NCBI GenBank assembly: GCA_028818755.1
Contig: JAPPNF010000167.1
Location: 186,001 to 250,000 of the forward strand
From: Deltaproteobacteria bacterium
GTDB taxonomy: Bacteria; Desulfobacterota; Binatia; UBA9968; JAJDTQ01
DNA: 64,000 nt
Reading direction: 5' to 3'
The position numbers were made by a program, and so were the translations under genes. This document shows positions 51,985-60,742 of this stretch, one piece after another (positions within the stretch are counted from its first letter, which is position 1; each line of letters opens with the position of its first letter). The notes below the pieces were generated by a model that was given only the letters and a program-made list of their open reading frames with translations, made no database searches and was not told where the DNA came from.

Positions 51985-52800
51985 TCAAAAGCCCCCGGAC
52001 AACGGTTTGGGATCCCCCGGGAAGAGCCCATGCTTGTCCAGGAACTCGATCATGAAGCGATCGAAGAGCCAGGGCTGCTCGATCTGGCAAGCATGGCCGG
52101 CGCCCGGCAGGACCTTGAGCTCGCAGCCGGGGATACGCTCCTGCAGCGCGAAAGCAGTCGGATGGGCTCCGTCCTCGCTGCCGGTGAGGATGATGACCGG
52201 GCAGGCGATGTGTGCGTGATGCCCCTCGGGCTCCTGCGTCTGCAGCGCGCGGAACTGGTGGATGATGGTCGCCACGTCGGCGAACTTGTTGCGTTCGGCG
52301 AACAGGTTGGCAAAGAAGTGCGCCAGCGGCGTCGCGCGGAACGCAGGGCTCAGGTCCTCGAAGGTGTAACGCCAGCGGTAGTCGACCCCCAGGGCGGTGT
52401 AGGCGTCAATGCGCCGCTGCGCGAACTCCTTGCCGGGAGTGTAGCCCGTGCCCGTCAGGATCATGGCGGCGGTGCGGTCAGGACGCTGGTGGTACATGAA
52501 GGGGCTGATGGCCGAACCCGTGGAACATCCGACGAGGATAGCGGTCTCTCCCGGCAGCGCGTCGTCCACGGCCTCCCAGCACGCCGCGGCCATGTCGTCC
52601 ATGCTGAGCCCCTCGGCCCCCTTGGGCGAGCGGCCGTACCCTGGAATGTCGATGCTGATACACCGATACCACGTGGACAGGTGCGCCATCTGGAAGATCC
52701 AGCACGACTGGTCCATGGGGTTGGGATGGATGAAAGCCATGACCGGCCCCTTGCGCCCCATGCGCTCGTAGTAGAGCGGTCCTTCAACGTTGTTTGCCAT
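51985..52800 (-). CDS. Alpha/beta hydrolase, paralogue 1
   Basis: A 271-residue alpha/beta hydrolase. Oxyanion-loop HPNPMDQS, nucleophile GCSTGS (G-x-S-x-G), acid GSEDGAHPT, and catalytic His in GAGHACQIEQP. Both copies begin MANNVEGPLYYERMGR and are the same length as the copy at 62569-63384. GGAGG-like ribosome site at the start. Substrate unknown. Its 5' leader is also shared with the other copy. Confidence 0.93.
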   Translation of the reverse strand: MANNVEGPLYYERMGRKGPVMAFIHPNPMDQSCWIFQMAHLSTWYRCISIDIPGYGRSPKGAEGLSMDDMAAACWEAVDDALPGETAILVGCSTGSAISPFMYHQRPDRTAAMILTGTGYTPGKEFAQRRIDAYTALGVDYRWRYTFEDLSPAFRATPLAHFFANLFAERNKFADVATIIHQFRALQTQEPEGHHAHIACPVIILTGSEDGAHPTAFALQERIPGCELKVLPGAGHACQIEQPWLFDRFMIEFLDKHGLFPGDPKPLSGGF

Positions 52801-52867
52801 GATGTCCCCTCCGTTCCGATGGTTCCGAACCGTTGGTCCGTGGTCTGGCCCTTTCGTAGTCCTGGGC
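52801..52867. repeat. Duplicated leader shared with the 63.4 kb hydrolase
   Basis: The roughly 67 bp just upstream of this hydrolase match the leader at 63385-63451 in order, with scattered changes; the stretch GGCCCTTTCGTAGTCC is identical. The duplication therefore includes the start region and probable promoter of both hydrolases. Beyond it on the left copy lies the remnant at 52868-52911. Confidence 0.7.
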
Positions 52868-52911
52868 GAATGGCGCTACTCGAGGACGAGCGAGCTTGGC
52901 GTGACCCTTAA
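52868..52911 (+). pseudogene. Remnant of an abrB-type antitoxin 3' end
   Basis: This stretch aligns with the last codons of the abrB gene at 63727-63771: GAATGG, then GAGGACGAG, then TGGCGTGACC, with one indel. It would read EW...EDERAWRDP and a TAA stop, against EWVSPEDEEAWRDL and TGA in the intact gene. It lies next to the duplicated leader. The 5' part of the gene and the toxin are missing, so it is a decayed copy. Evidence is short but placed as expected. Confidence 0.55.
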
Positions 52912-52936
52912 CCTCCCCGGCGTCTGTCTGTCTTCT

Positions 52937-53944
52937 TCAGCAATCCAGAATCCCCGTACGGGGGCATCGCGCCGACCGGCCTGGAACGAGTTCCTCAAGG
53001 TCCGGCACCCGTTCGCGGCATGCCCCGACGACCCTAGGGCACCGGGGCGCGAAAGCGCAGCCCGGAGGCATGTCCAGGAGATCCGGAGGCGCGCCGGGTA
53101 TCGGCGCCAGTTTGCCTCGCTCGCTGCCGGCGTGGACCGTGGAGTTGAGGAGGCCGATGGTATAGGGGTGCCGCGGCTCGTCGATGACCTCGACCATGGC
53201 GCCGGTCTCCACGAAGCGCCCGGCATACATTACCGCCACCCGGTCGGAGATCTCGCACGCGACCCCCAGGTCATGGGTGACGAAGATCGTCGCCATGCCC
53301 AACTCGCGCTGCAGTTCCCGCAGCAGTAGCAGTATCTGAATCTGCACCGTGGCGTCCAGCGCGGTGGTGGGCTCGTCCGCCAACAGCATCTTGGGCCGGC
53401 AGGACAGGGCTAGGGCGATCATCACCCGTTGCCGCAGGCCGCCTGACAGTTCGTGCGGGTAGGCGTCCAGCCGCCGGCGCGCCGAAGGCACCTGGACAAG
53501 TTCCAGCATCTCCAACGCCCGCGCGCGGCCGGCGGACCATGAAACGCCCTCGTGCCACACCACCACCTCCGCAATCTGGTGGCCGACGGTGAACACCGGG
53601 TCCAACGCGGTCATGGGTTCCTGGAAAATCATCGCCACCTGAGTGCCGCGAATAGCCCGCAACCGGTCCGCGTCCAGGGCGAGGACATCAATGCCGTCCA
53701 GCAACACCGTTCCCCCGATGCGTGCCGTCGGCGGCAGCAGTTGCACCAGGGAGCGCATGGTCACGGTTTTGCCCGACCCGGATTCGCCCAGGAAACAAAG
53801 GGTCTCGCCCAAATGCAGGTCGAAATCGACGCCGTTGATGGCGCGGAGCGGCATGCCCTCGCTCAGGAACTCCACCGAGAGATCCCGCACCGACAGGAAC
53901 GTGCCGGGGTGGCCGTCCGCGGGTGTGAAGTCGGCGGCGCTCAC
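52937..53944 (-). CDS. Peptide/nickel-type ABC importer ATPase (OppD/DppD-like)
   Basis: A 335-residue ATPase: Walker A GESGSGKT, signature LSGGLRQRV, Walker [12 protein letters not shown], and the C-terminal oligopeptide-transporter domain with a Cys-rich segment ([13 protein letters not shown]). The GTG start at 53944 overlaps the stop of the preceding ATPase by 4 bp, preceded by GGAGGA. Last gene of the leftward importer operon. Confidence 0.93.
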   Translation of the reverse strand: MSAADFTPADGHPGTFLSVRDLSVEFLSEGMPLRAINGVDFDLHLGETLCFLGESGSGKTVTMRSLVQLLPPTARIGGTVLLDGIDVLALDADRLRAIRGTQVAMIFQEPMTALDPVFTVGHQIAEVVVWHEGVSWSAGRARALEMLELVQVPSARRRLDAYPHELSGGLRQRVMIALALSCRPKMLLADEPTTALDATVQIQILLLLRELQRELGMATIFVTHDLGVACEISDRVAVMYAGRFVETGAMVEVIDEPRHPYTIGLLNSTVHAGSERGKLAPIPGAPPDLLDMPPGCAFAPRCPRVVGACRERVPDLEELVPGRSARCPRTGILDC

Positions 53945-55047
53945 GTCGGGCTTCCTCCGGTTTCGAGCGCGGTTCCGGCGTCTCGGCCCGGTGCCTGGCT
54001 GTGGCCGCTGCCCGGCACGAGTGCGTGGCAAGCGGCCATATGTGCCGGTGCCGCGCCGAAGCGGTCGAGCACCGGGTCGACGGACGCGCACACGGGCTCC
54101 GCCAGCGGGCAGCGGGTGCGGAAGCGGCATCCGGAAGGGGGGTTGATGGGACTCGGGAGATCCCCCGCCACCGGGGGCGCCTCAATGCGCCGGCGCGGGT
54201 CCATGCTCAGCCGCGAGGCGATGAGCGCCCGCGTGTACGGATGACCGGGGCTGCCGTACACCCTGTCCACCGGTCCGATCTCCACCACCTTGCCGAGGTA
54301 CATCACCAGCACCCGGTCGCTGATGAACCGCACCACGTTGAGGTCGTGGGAGATGAAGACGTAGGTAAGCCCCAGACGCTCCTTGATCTCGATGAGGAGG
54401 TTCAGCACCTGCGCCTCCACCGACTTGTCCAGCGATGACACGGCCTCGTCCAGAAGCAGCAGCCGGGGATTCAGGGCCAGCGCCCGCGCCACGTTGACGC
54501 GTTGCCGTTGGCCGCCGGACAGTTCGTGGGGATAGCGGTCCGCGAAGATGGCGGGTTCGAGGCCCACGAACTCCAGGACCTCGGCGGCGCGCCGGCGCGC
54601 CTCGGCCCGTTTGATGCCCTGGGCGGTCAGGCCGAAGCTCACCTCCTCGGCCATGGTATGGCGCGGGTTGAGCGAGGAGTAGCTGTCCTGGAACACCATC
54701 TGCACGTTGCGCCGGAGCGTGCGCAGGGACATGCCGTCCCGGCCGCCGACGTCGCGGCCGTCCAGCAGGATCTCCCCGTCATCCGGCTCGATCAGGCGCA
54801 TGAGCAGCCGCGCGGTGGTGGACTTGCCGCAGCCGGACTCTCCCACCACGCCCAGGGTCTCGCCCGTGGCCACGTCGAAGCTGATGTCGTCTACCGCTTG
54901 CACGTATGCCGGCCCGACGCCCCCCGAGCCGCCCCTCAACCGGAAGTACTTCCGCAGCCGGCTGACGCTGAGGATCGGGCGGCCGTCGCCGGCCGGGTCC
55001 GTTGCCGCGCGCGCGGGCGCGTCCACGGTTGCCGCGGTCGCGTTCAT
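53941..55047 (-). CDS. Peptide-type ABC importer ATPase (OppF/DppF-like)
   Basis: A 368-residue ATPase: Walker [10 protein letters not shown], signature LSGGQRQRV, Walker [13 protein letters not shown] (a variant of DEPVSALD), and the C-terminal peptide-transporter domain with [14 protein letters not shown]. The start at 55047 (MNATAATV) overlaps the DppC-type permease stop by 4 bp. It precedes the OppD-like gene; the order permease B, permease C, ATPase F, ATPase D is seen. Confidence 0.93.
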   Translation of the reverse strand: MNATAATVDAPARAATDPAGDGRPILSVSRLRKYFRLRGGSGGVGPAYVQAVDDISFDVATGETLGVVGESGCGKSTTARLLMRLIEPDDGEILLDGRDVGGRDGMSLRTLRRNVQMVFQDSYSSLNPRHTMAEEVSFGLTAQGIKRAEARRRAAEVLEFVGLEPAIFADRYPHELSGGQRQRVNVARALALNPRLLLLDEAVSSLDKSVEAQVLNLLIEIKERLGLTYVFISHDLNVVRFISDRVLVMYLGKVVEIGPVDRVYGSPGHPYTRALIASRLSMDPRRRIEAPPVAGDLPSPINPPSGCRFRTRCPLAEPVCASVDPVLDRFGAAPAHMAACHALVPGSGHSQAPGRDAGTALETGGSPT

Positions 55048-55970
55048 GGCTTGACGTCCATGGCGGTGCGGAGGCCGTCGCTCAGGAGGTTGAAGCACAC
55101 CGAGGCGACGAGGATCATCGCGCCCGGCAGCACCGCGTTAACCGGCGCCAGGAAGATGGACTGGCGCAGCGTGTTCAGCATCAGCCCCCAGTCGGCCAGG
55201 GGCGGCGATATGCCGAGGCCGAGGAAGGACAAACCCGAGGCCAGGACGATGGAGAGCCCGATGAGGCTCGACGAATAGGTCAGGATGGGGCTGGAGACGT
55301 TGGTCAGCACGTGGCCCACGATGATCCGTGGCGCGGAAGCGCCGGTGGCGCGGGCGGCCTCCACGAAGTCCTGGGCGCGGATCTGCGTGGTGGCGGCTTC
55401 GGCCACTCGTGTGATGGGCGGGATGAACACCAGCGAAAGCGATATCAGGACGTTGACCACCCCCGCCCCCAGGGCGCCGGCGAGCCCCACCGCCAGCAGC
55501 ACCGACGGAAACGCGAAGAAGACGTCGGCCACGCGCATGATCACCATGTTGGTCTTGCCGCCGAAGTAGCCGGCGACGATGCCGAGGATGCTGCCCGCGA
55601 GAGTCGCGATGAAGATGGGCAGCAAGCCCATGAGAAGGGAAATCCGGCCGCCGTAGATCAGCCGGGTGAGCATGTCCCGGCCGAGTTCGTCCGTGCCCAG
55701 GACGAACCCCGGGCTCAGGACCGGCTTCAGCCGGTTGACGATGCTGGAGGTATAGGGGTCGTGGGGCGCGATCCAGGGCGCGAGAAGCGCCGCCGCGATG
55801 ATCAGGAACAGGATGCCCAGGCAGCCCATGGACACCGGGTCGTGCAGCAGGCGCCGGCGCGCCGCCTGCCAGTAGGTGCGCTGGATCCGGCGGTGCGGTT
55901 CGACGGTCGGGGCCGGCGCTTCGCCGGCATAGGCTGCGGGTGTGCTCATGTCTCTTGCCGCGCCCTTCAC
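55044..55970 (-). CDS. Peptide-type ABC importer permease C, system 1
   Basis: A 308-residue permease with about six membrane helices. DppC hallmarks: [21 protein letters not shown] and the [19 protein letters not shown] coupling (EAA) loop. The GTG start at 55970 overlaps the DppB stop (GTGA); a downstream ATG at 55949 is possible. Confidence 0.92.
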   Translation of the reverse strand: MKGAARDMSTPAAYAGEAPAPTVEPHRRIQRTYWQAARRRLLHDPVSMGCLGILFLIIAAALLAPWIAPHDPYTSSIVNRLKPVLSPGFVLGTDELGRDMLTRLIYGGRISLLMGLLPIFIATLAGSILGIVAGYFGGKTNMVIMRVADVFFAFPSVLLAVGLAGALGAGVVNVLISLSLVFIPPITRVAEAATTQIRAQDFVEAARATGASAPRIIVGHVLTNVSSPILTYSSSLIGLSIVLASGLSFLGLGISPPLADWGLMLNTLRQSIFLAPVNAVLPGAMILVASVCFNLLSDGLRTAMDVKP

Positions 55971-56911
55971 TGCCGCGTCATGCGCGGATCGAGAAACGGC
56001 TGCGCCAGGTCCACCAGGAAGTTCAGCATCACGAAGAACGTGGCCAGCACCAGGATGGTGCCCTGGAGCACGGGGATGTCGCGGTAGGCGATGGCATTGT
56101 TCAGGAGATAGCCTGTGCCGGGCCAGGCAAAGACCGTCTCCACCAGGATCGAGCCCCCCACGAGATGTCCCAACTGGATGCCGATGATGGCCAGCACCGT
56201 GGGGGAGGCGTTCTTGATGACGTGGAGGAACGTCCGCCGGGGCGGCAGGCCGTTGGCCTGCAGCGTCTGGACGAACTCCTGCTTGCGCACGTCGATGACC
56301 GTCGCGCGCACGCTCCGGGCGATGATGCCCGTGGGGATGAGCGCCAGGGTGACCCCCGGCAGAATCATGTGGCGGATGTCGTTCAGGCCGAAGCCTCCGC
56401 TGGGAGGCGCCTTGCCCATGGCCGGCAAGAGCCCCAGCGTGACCGCGAGGATGGCGATCAGCACCAGCCCCACCCAGTAGTGCGGCACCGACACGCCGAT
56501 GATGGCCGTCGTGGTGATGGCCCGATCGGTGACCAGCCGGCGGGTGTAGCCCGCCAGAAGGCCCAGCCCGATGCCGCCCAGGAGGCTCAGGCCGATACCG
56601 AAGGCGGCGAGCTGGAACGTGTTGACCATAGCCGGGACGATCTCGTCCAACACCGGCCGGTTGGCCACCTGGGACAGCCCCAGGTCACCGCTCAACACGT
56701 TGACAAGCCAGAGCAGGTACTGCACCGGCACCGGCTTGTCGAAGCCGTAGGAGCGCTTGATCTGCTCGATGACCTGGTCGGAGGCAAACTCCGGCATGAC
56801 TGCCGTCAGCGGGTCGCCGGGCGCAAGATGGAGCAGCGAAAAGCAAACGATGGATACGCCAAGCAGAATCGGCAGGACGTACGCCAACCGCCGCAGCACA
56901 TACCAGAGCAT
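55967..56911 (-). CDS. Peptide-type ABC importer permease B, system 1
   Basis: A 314-residue DppB-type permease: N-terminal YVLRRLAYVLPILLGVSI, FLHVIKNASPTVLAI as the EAA-loop region after FVQTLQANGLPPRR, and C-terminal FAWPGTGYLLNNAI. It forms the membrane channel with permease C. Starts 78 bp after the substrate-binding protein gene. Confidence 0.92.
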   Translation of the reverse strand: MLWYVLRRLAYVLPILLGVSIVCFSLLHLAPGDPLTAVMPEFASDQVIEQIKRSYGFDKPVPVQYLLWLVNVLSGDLGLSQVANRPVLDEIVPAMVNTFQLAAFGIGLSLLGGIGLGLLAGYTRRLVTDRAITTTAIIGVSVPHYWVGLVLIAILAVTLGLLPAMGKAPPSGGFGLNDIRHMILPGVTLALIPTGIIARSVRATVIDVRKQEFVQTLQANGLPPRRTFLHVIKNASPTVLAIIGIQLGHLVGGSILVETVFAWPGTGYLLNNAIAYRDIPVLQGTILVLATFFVMLNFLVDLAQPFLDPRMTRQ

Positions 56912-56989
56912 CGGCTATGGGTCCAAGGCTGGCGTTCTGCCCCGGAGATCCGTGCATCTGCGTGCACGGATTCCGGGACACAACAACCA

Positions 56990-58693
56990 CTAGCTCTCGA
57001 TACGGATCCGCGTGAAGTCCTGGAACCAGCTCTGCGCCTGGATGAACCCCTTGACGTGGGCGGCCAGCCCACGGGGATTCATGTCGTGCACCACCCACAC
57101 CCACACCGCGTTGTCCACCAGGTAGGAATGCAGCTCGCCGAGACGGCGGTTCTGTTCCTTGGTCTCGAACGCGTCCAGCGCGTTCAGCGCGAGCTGGTCC
57201 GCCTTTTTGTCCGCGAAGTGACCCCAGTTGTAGCCTTTGACGCGGTTCTCGCTGTGATAGGTCTGGCCGATGAGGCCGAATACCGGGTACTGGATCGACC
57301 AACTGTAGTTGATGGCGTCCACGCCCTTGTTGAGGTCGCCTTCGGCTCCCGCGAACCGCCTTGACCGCAACGCTTCCCAATCCACGGTCGAGAGAGACAT
57401 GTTGATGCCCACGTCGCGGAAGTTCTCCTGAATGAACTCGTTCATGGGCAGCGGCTGCATCTGGCCGGAACCCGCCGCGGACATCGTCACGTTGACGTTG
57501 ACGGGGTTGCTCTTGCTGTAGCCGGCCTCCGCCATCAGCTTCCGCGCTCCGTCCGGGTCATACTTGACCTTGAAGGTGGGATTGCCGAACCACGGATGGT
57601 CCGGGGTCACCATTCCCTGCGCCGGCACGGCCAGGCCGCCCAGAAACTTCGTCAGGTTTTCCCGGTCGATGGCCAGGTTGGCCGCCTTGCGGATGCGGAT
57701 GTCGCTGAAGGGCGAGCTCTTCAGGTGGCTCACCATGTACGGCCAGATGTGCGGGTAGACGTTGGTGGTCACCTGCATGCCGGCCCCCTTCACCGTCGGA
57801 ACGGCGTCGGGCGGCAACGCCTCCACCAGGTCCACCTGCCCGGAGAGCAGCGCCGAGACCCGCGTGTTGGCGTCGGGCATGGGCCGCAGGACCATCCGGT
57901 CGTGCTGCGGGACCATGCTCTTGTTCCAGTAGTCGGCGTTCCGCACCAGCTCGGCGCGGTTGCGCGGCACCAGCAGCACCAGCTTGTAGGGTCCGGTGCC
58001 GGACGGCTCGAAGGCGACTTTCGTCCAGTCGCGCCCGAGCTTCTCCCACTGCCGCGGGCTCGAGTAGAAGATGTTGACCAGCTCGTAGAGCAGGGTGCCG
58101 TTGGGCCTCTTCGTGGTGACTTCCAGGGTGAAGTCGTCGATGGCCCTGGCGCTCTTTACGCTGACGAGCCAGTTGGCGGCGTTCCTGGCCTGAAGCCGGT
58201 CGTAATGCGCCGCATTCGGGTTCATGGACTTTTCGAAGTTCCACAGGACGTCATGCGCCGTGAACTGGCTGCCGTCGTGGAACTTGACGTCCTTGCGCAG
58301 GTTGAAGGTCCAGCGGTTCCGGTTCTTGGGGTCCACCGACCAGCTCATGGCGAGGTTGGGGAGCAGTCCCGAAGGTTTGTCCGCCTGGGACAGATCCCAG
58401 GTCAGCAGCGCATCGTAGATGGACCGGTTGATGAACCGGCCGCCCTCGGCGCCGCCGCTGGCCTGCCCGGTGGTGACCGGAATGTCCGACAAGGTCATGG
58501 CGATGCGGAGCACCTTCTCGCCGCTTTGCCCATAGGCCATGCCCCCGGGCCAAGCGAGCGCTCCCGCGCCTACCGCCATCATCTTGAGCAGCGTCCGCCG
58601 CTGCAACGTACCGTCGATCACGCTGGTGAAGTTCGAAGATGCAGGTTCCGGTGAGGCGACGGCCATCGACTCTCTGTCACGCAGTGAAGCCAT
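56990..58693 (-). CDS. Peptide-type ABC substrate-binding protein, system 1
   Basis: A 567-residue SBP_bac_5 protein. A twin-arginine-type signal occurs about residues 30-55 (QRRTLLKMMAVGAGALAW), so it is probably exported folded by Tat. The mature part has the family pattern GRFINRSIYDALLTWD and LRKDVKFHDGSQFTAHDV. The start at 58693 follows AGGAGG by 7 bases. It binds peptides or similar amphiphiles and is the first gene of system 1. Confidence 0.9.
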   Translation of the reverse strand: MASLRDRESMAVASPEPASSNFTSVIDGTLQRRTLLKMMAVGAGALAWPGGMAYGQSGEKVLRIAMTLSDIPVTTGQASGGAEGGRFINRSIYDALLTWDLSQADKPSGLLPNLAMSWSVDPKNRNRWTFNLRKDVKFHDGSQFTAHDVLWNFEKSMNPNAAHYDRLQARNAANWLVSVKSARAIDDFTLEVTTKRPNGTLLYELVNIFYSSPRQWEKLGRDWTKVAFEPSGTGPYKLVLLVPRNRAELVRNADYWNKSMVPQHDRMVLRPMPDANTRVSALLSGQVDLVEALPPDAVPTVKGAGMQVTTNVYPHIWPYMVSHLKSSPFSDIRIRKAANLAIDRENLTKFLGGLAVPAQGMVTPDHPWFGNPTFKVKYDPDGARKLMAEAGYSKSNPVNVNVTMSAAGSGQMQPLPMNEFIQENFRDVGINMSLSTVDWEALRSRRFAGAEGDLNKGVDAINYSWSIQYPVFGLIGQTYHSENRVKGYNWGHFADKKADQLALNALDAFETKEQNRRLGELHSYLVDNAVWVWVVHDMNPRGLAAHVKGFIQAQSWFQDFTRIRIES

Positions 58694-58878
58694 GGTGCGT
58701 CCTCCTTTGTGGCCTGACACGATATGAACACCTGTGATCTCGACGCGGCCATCATACTCCGATGGGGAGGGGGGTCAAGGGGGGGGTATCGGCGTAGCCG
58801 GCAGGGCGGGCCGTGTGCCGGAAAGCTGGAGACCGGACGCCGCCCAAGTTGCTCTGCGCACGCCCGCAGTCCGTGTGG

Positions 58879-59775
58879 CTACCGTTGCCTGGGATCCAGC
58901 GCGTCGCGCAGGCCGTCGCCCAGAAAGTTCAGGCTGAACAGGGTCGCGGCGAGGAAGGTGGCCGGGAAGACCAGGGCCCAGGGCTGGGTTTCCATCTGGG
59001 TTGCGCCCTCGCTGATCAGCACCCCCCAACTCGTCATGGGCTCCTGGATGCCCAGGCCGAGGAAGCTCAGGAAGCTTTCGAACAGGATGGCGCGGGGAAC
59101 GGTGAGGGTGGCGAAGACCACCACCGGTCCCAGGACGTTGGGAATGACGTGCCGGAGAACGATCCACATGGACGGCGCGCCCATCGCCCGTGCCGCCTCG
59201 ACGAACTCCCGGCGCTTGATGGAAAGGGTCTGCCCACGGACGATCCGCGCCATGTCGAGCCATTCCACCATGCCGATGGCCACGAAGATCAGCACCACGT
59301 GGCGGCCGAAGTAGACCATCAACAGAATGACGAAGAACATGAAGGGGAGGGCGTAGAGGACGTCCACGAACCGCATCATGGCGGAGTCGGTGAAGCCGCC
59401 GAAATAGCCGGAGACGGTGCCCCAGGCGACGCCTACGAGAACGCTGACCACCGACGCCGCCAGCCCGACGGCGAGCGAAATGCGTCCCGCGTAGAGGGTG
59501 CGCAGGAACAGGTCCCGGCCGTTGGCGTCGGTGCCGAACAGGTGTCCCCCGGCAAGGCTGGGGCCGGTGCCGATGGCGTCCCAGAATATCTCGTCGATGG
59601 CGTAGGGCGAGAGCATCGGCACGGCGACCGCGAGGACGGCGAGGACGCCGAGGGTGACCGATCCGGCCATGGCGCCGCGGTTCCGTCGCAGTTGCGCGGC
59701 AGCGTCACGCCAGGGACTGCGGCTGTCGGCGGCGGTGCTCCGCCGGGTTTCCAGGCCCGTCGCGGCGCTATCCAT
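58879..59775 (-). CDS. Peptide-type ABC importer permease C, system 2
   Basis: A 298-residue DppC-type permease: LFGTDANGRDLFLRTLYAGRIS, and the EAA-loop EAARAMGAPSMWIVLRHVI. Overlaps the start region of the DppB-type partner (its start lies 8 bp inside that gene's end). No ATPase follows it; the next gene on this strand is the substrate-binding protein of system 1 after 185 bp. Confidence 0.92.
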   Translation of the reverse strand: MDSAATGLETRRSTAADSRSPWRDAAAQLRRNRGAMAGSVTLGVLAVLAVAVPMLSPYAIDEIFWDAIGTGPSLAGGHLFGTDANGRDLFLRTLYAGRISLAVGLAASVVSVLVGVAWGTVSGYFGGFTDSAMMRFVDVLYALPFMFFVILLMVYFGRHVVLIFVAIGMVEWLDMARIVRGQTLSIKRREFVEAARAMGAPSMWIVLRHVIPNVLGPVVVFATLTVPRAILFESFLSFLGLGIQEPMTSWGVLISEGATQMETQPWALVFPATFLAATLFSLNFLGDGLRDALDPRQR

Positions 59776-60694
59776 GAGACCGCACCCGTGGGTCCAGGAA
59801 CCCGTACAACAGGTCCACCGCGAGATTGAGGACGATGATCAGGGAGCCGTAGGTGACCACGACCCCCATCACCAGGGTGTAGTCGCGATTGAGGGCGCCC
59901 TGGACGAAGTAGCGGCCGAGGCCCGGGATGCCGAAGATCTGCTCGATCACCACCGAGCCGGTGACGATGGCGGCGGTGGCCGGCCCGAGGTAGGAGATCA
60001 CCGGGGTGAGCGCGTTCTTGAGGGCGTGGCGGAAGACGATACGCCGTTGCGTCAGCCCCTTGGCGCGGCCGGTGCGGATGTAGTCGGCGGACAGCACCTC
60101 GATCATGCTGCCACGGGACAGGCGCGCGATGTAGGCCACCTGCGGCAGCGCCAGGGAGATCACCGGCAGCAGCAGGTGACGCACGCCGCCATCGCCCAGG
60201 CCGCCCACGGGCAGGAGGTTGAGGTACACGCCGATGACCAGCGAGAGCAGCGGCGCGACCACGAAGTTGGGAACCGCGATGCCGGTCATGGCGGCGCCCA
60301 TGACCAGGTGGTCCGCCACGGAATTGCGGCGCTGGGCCGCCCAGGCGCCCAGACCGACCCCGAGAAGAACCGCCGCGGCCATGGCCCACAAGCCGATCTT
60401 GAGCGACACCGGGAAGCCCGCGGCGATCAGCTCGGTGACGGTGAAGTCGCGGTACTTGAAGGACGGGCCGAAGTCACCGCGCGCGAGGCCCCTGAGGTAG
60501 CGGACGAACTGTTGCGGCAGCGGCTCGTCGAGATGGTAGACCCGGTTCAGGTTGGCCGAGATCTCGGGCGGCACCACCCGCTCACGGTCGAAGGGTCCGC
60601 CCGGCGCCAAGCGGATCATGAAGAACGCGATGGCGATGATGACGAACAGCGTCGGCACGGCCGACGCCAACCGCCGTATCACATAGGTCCACAA
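59768..60694 (-). CDS. Peptide-type ABC importer permease B, system 2
   Basis: A 308-residue DppB-type permease: TYVIRRLASAVPTLFVIIAI, then RTGRAKGLTQRRIVFRHALK (the EAA-loop), IFGIPGLGRYFVQGALN. Six predicted helices. Starts 48 bp after its substrate-binding protein. Confidence 0.92.
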   Translation of the reverse strand: MWTYVIRRLASAVPTLFVIIAIAFFMIRLAPGGPFDRERVVPPEISANLNRVYHLDEPLPQQFVRYLRGLARGDFGPSFKYRDFTVTELIAAGFPVSLKIGLWAMAAAVLLGVGLGAWAAQRRNSVADHLVMGAAMTGIAVPNFVVAPLLSLVIGVYLNLLPVGGLGDGGVRHLLLPVISLALPQVAYIARLSRGSMIEVLSADYIRTGRAKGLTQRRIVFRHALKNALTPVISYLGPATAAIVTGSVVIEQIFGIPGLGRYFVQGALNRDYTLVMGVVVTYGSLIIVLNLAVDLLYGFLDPRVRSHG

Positions 60695-60742
60695 GGGAGG
60701 TCCACGGTCTCCGGCAGGCCTTGTCGGAAGGACCCCGGCCGA

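Noticed and set aside
55000-55030. Alternating CG run as a Z-DNA or regulatory site
   Set aside because: It lies in the N-terminal codons of the OppF-like gene and is explained by Ala/Arg codons.
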